NCBI GenBank assembly: GCA_900769345.1
Contig: CAAGGJ010000118.1
Span: 1 to 49,572, forward strand
Length of the DNA: 49,572 nucleotides
Origin: Bacteroidales bacterium
GTDB taxonomy: Bacteria > Bacteroidota > Bacteroidia > Bacteroidales > Muribaculaceae
Direction of reading: 5' to 3'
Under the pieces are notes generated by a model, which saw nothing but the letters and a program-made list of their open reading frames with translations, did no database searches and had not been told where the DNA came from. The position numbers were made by a program, and so were the translations under genes. Positions within the stretch are counted from its first letter, which is position 1; each line of letters starts with the position of its first letter. Of this stretch, positions 48,985 to 49,572 are shown one piece after another.

Positions 48985-49572
48985 TTTAAGAATCTTTTAA
49001 ATATGCTTTTGCTATAAAAGGCAATTTTAATAAAACAGCGAAGGCATTTTGGTAGATTAATTTTACACAAAACAAGAATAAACAAATCAATCTTATTATG
49101 CATAATGCTTATAGGAATATTGTTGTATAAACCTTTAATTTCTTCGAAAATACTATAGCTAGATTTTGAGATAGCCCAATTCTTTAAAAGTAGGACTTTT
49201 GAAGAAATGGCTGCGTAATCAAGAGATTCACAATAGAAAGAATAATCGTCTTTACTTTTGAAGAACTCTCGTAATACAGAAATAGCTTGAACAATATTCT
49301 TTACTCTGGATTCAGAAAAATGTTGTGTATATGAGCCTTCATTTGTGTGATTATAGCAATACAAAGGTTCGTCGAGCGCGACGACTTTTTTAGCGTTATA
49401 CAGTAATCTTGGTTTTGTGGAATAGTCTTCTCCCATATTTAGTCCTGGAATAGCGCTTATATTATAATCTGTATATAGAGTTCTTTTGTATAAACCGCCA
49501 CATATACAAACTATAGACTGCCTTTTTATTAATTGATTAATGTATTGCCTATGGTCGTTTGGTATCGAAATA
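48981..49572 (-). CDS. Glycosyltransferase family 2, C-terminal part (5' end outside window)
   Basis: The reading frame remains open to the right edge (from 49,571), so the internal ATG at 49,436 is not the start. The upstream residues LIKRQSIVCICGGLYKRTLYTDY continue into NMGEDYSTKPRLLYNAKKVVALDEPLYCYNHTNEGSYT, which is the end of the GT-A domain in capsule glycosyltransferases (GEDY-like site and YxxNxxSxT). The C-terminal tail is Lys-rich. It is AT-rich and co-transcribed with the GT4 gene by an ATGA overlap. Confidence 0.85.
   Translation of the reverse strand, partial: ISIPNDHRQYINQLIKRQSIVCICGGLYKRTLYTDYNISAIPGLNMGEDYSTKPRLLYNAKKVVALDEPLYCYNHTNEGSYTQHFSESRVKNIVQAISVLREFFKSKDDYSFYCESLDYAAISSKVLLLKNWAISKSSYSIFEEIKGLYNNIPISIMHNKIDLFILVLCKINLPKCLRCFIKIAFYSKSIFKRFLK

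Overview
The window comes from a member of the Bacteroidota, most likely order Bacteroidales (a Muribaculaceae- or Prevotella-like genome is an inference). Three observations support this. Promoters with the Bacteroidetes -7 element TAnnTTTG, several with a TTG about 20 bp upstream, precede many genes. The str-S10-spc ribosomal block has no tuf gene after fusA. The gene families are typical of the order: the alternative GlmU-like nucleotidyltransferase, a SusB-type GH97, GH20, and kinases fused to formylglycine-enzyme-like domains.

Layout. Positions 1-11,489 (minus) hold one long ribosomal block in transcript order S12, S7, EF-G, S10, L3, L4, L23, L2, S19, L22, S3, L16, L29, S17, L14, L24, L5, S14, S8, L6, L18 and the first codons of S5. 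It is driven from a clear promoter at 11,629-11,659. Positions 12,011-26,631 are a housekeeping stretch: GlmU-like protein, a large secreted protein of unknown function, asparagine synthetase B, the anaerobic ribonucleotide reductase pair nrdD-nrdG, a CPA2-type cation/proton antiporter, a membrane Ser/Thr kinase with an external pseudo-FGE domain, and SerB.

Positions 26,815-39,481 are an accessory region and the most interesting part. It opens with a three-gene plus-strand operon. Its first product looks like an isolated FtsZ C-terminal domain that keeps the NxDxxD T7 loop but has no GTPase domain; a HIRAN protein and a small ORF follow. A long minus-strand series then carries an unusual concentration of ADP-ribose/NAD-type and signalling domains. 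These are a NADAR-like/alpha-beta hydrolase fusion, a macro-like/DUF1810 fusion, a DUF4143 AAA ATPase with phased repeats over its promoter, a low-molecular-weight phosphatase, a SpoT-like HD hydrolase, a VWA/macro-like fusion, an ADP-ribosylglycohydrolase, a lipoprotein, a pseudo-FGE membrane protein and a PP2C phosphatase. No ADP-ribosyltransferase is visible, so the set looks like reversal/reading machinery for ADP-ribose marks coupled to kinase/phosphatase and alarmone control. That functional reading is inference.

Positions 39,737-45,727 are a glycan-degradation operon: a metallophosphoesterase with a PQQ-type propeller, GH20 and GH97. It is separated by a 78-bp tandem repeat and a strong terminator from a surface-polysaccharide operon (46,122-49,572). 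That operon contains glycosyltransferases and an NAD-dependent epimerase with ATGA stop/start overlaps. Its composition changes abruptly near 46,960, suggesting a mosaic locus. I see no rRNA, no convincing tRNA, no CRISPR array and no transposase.
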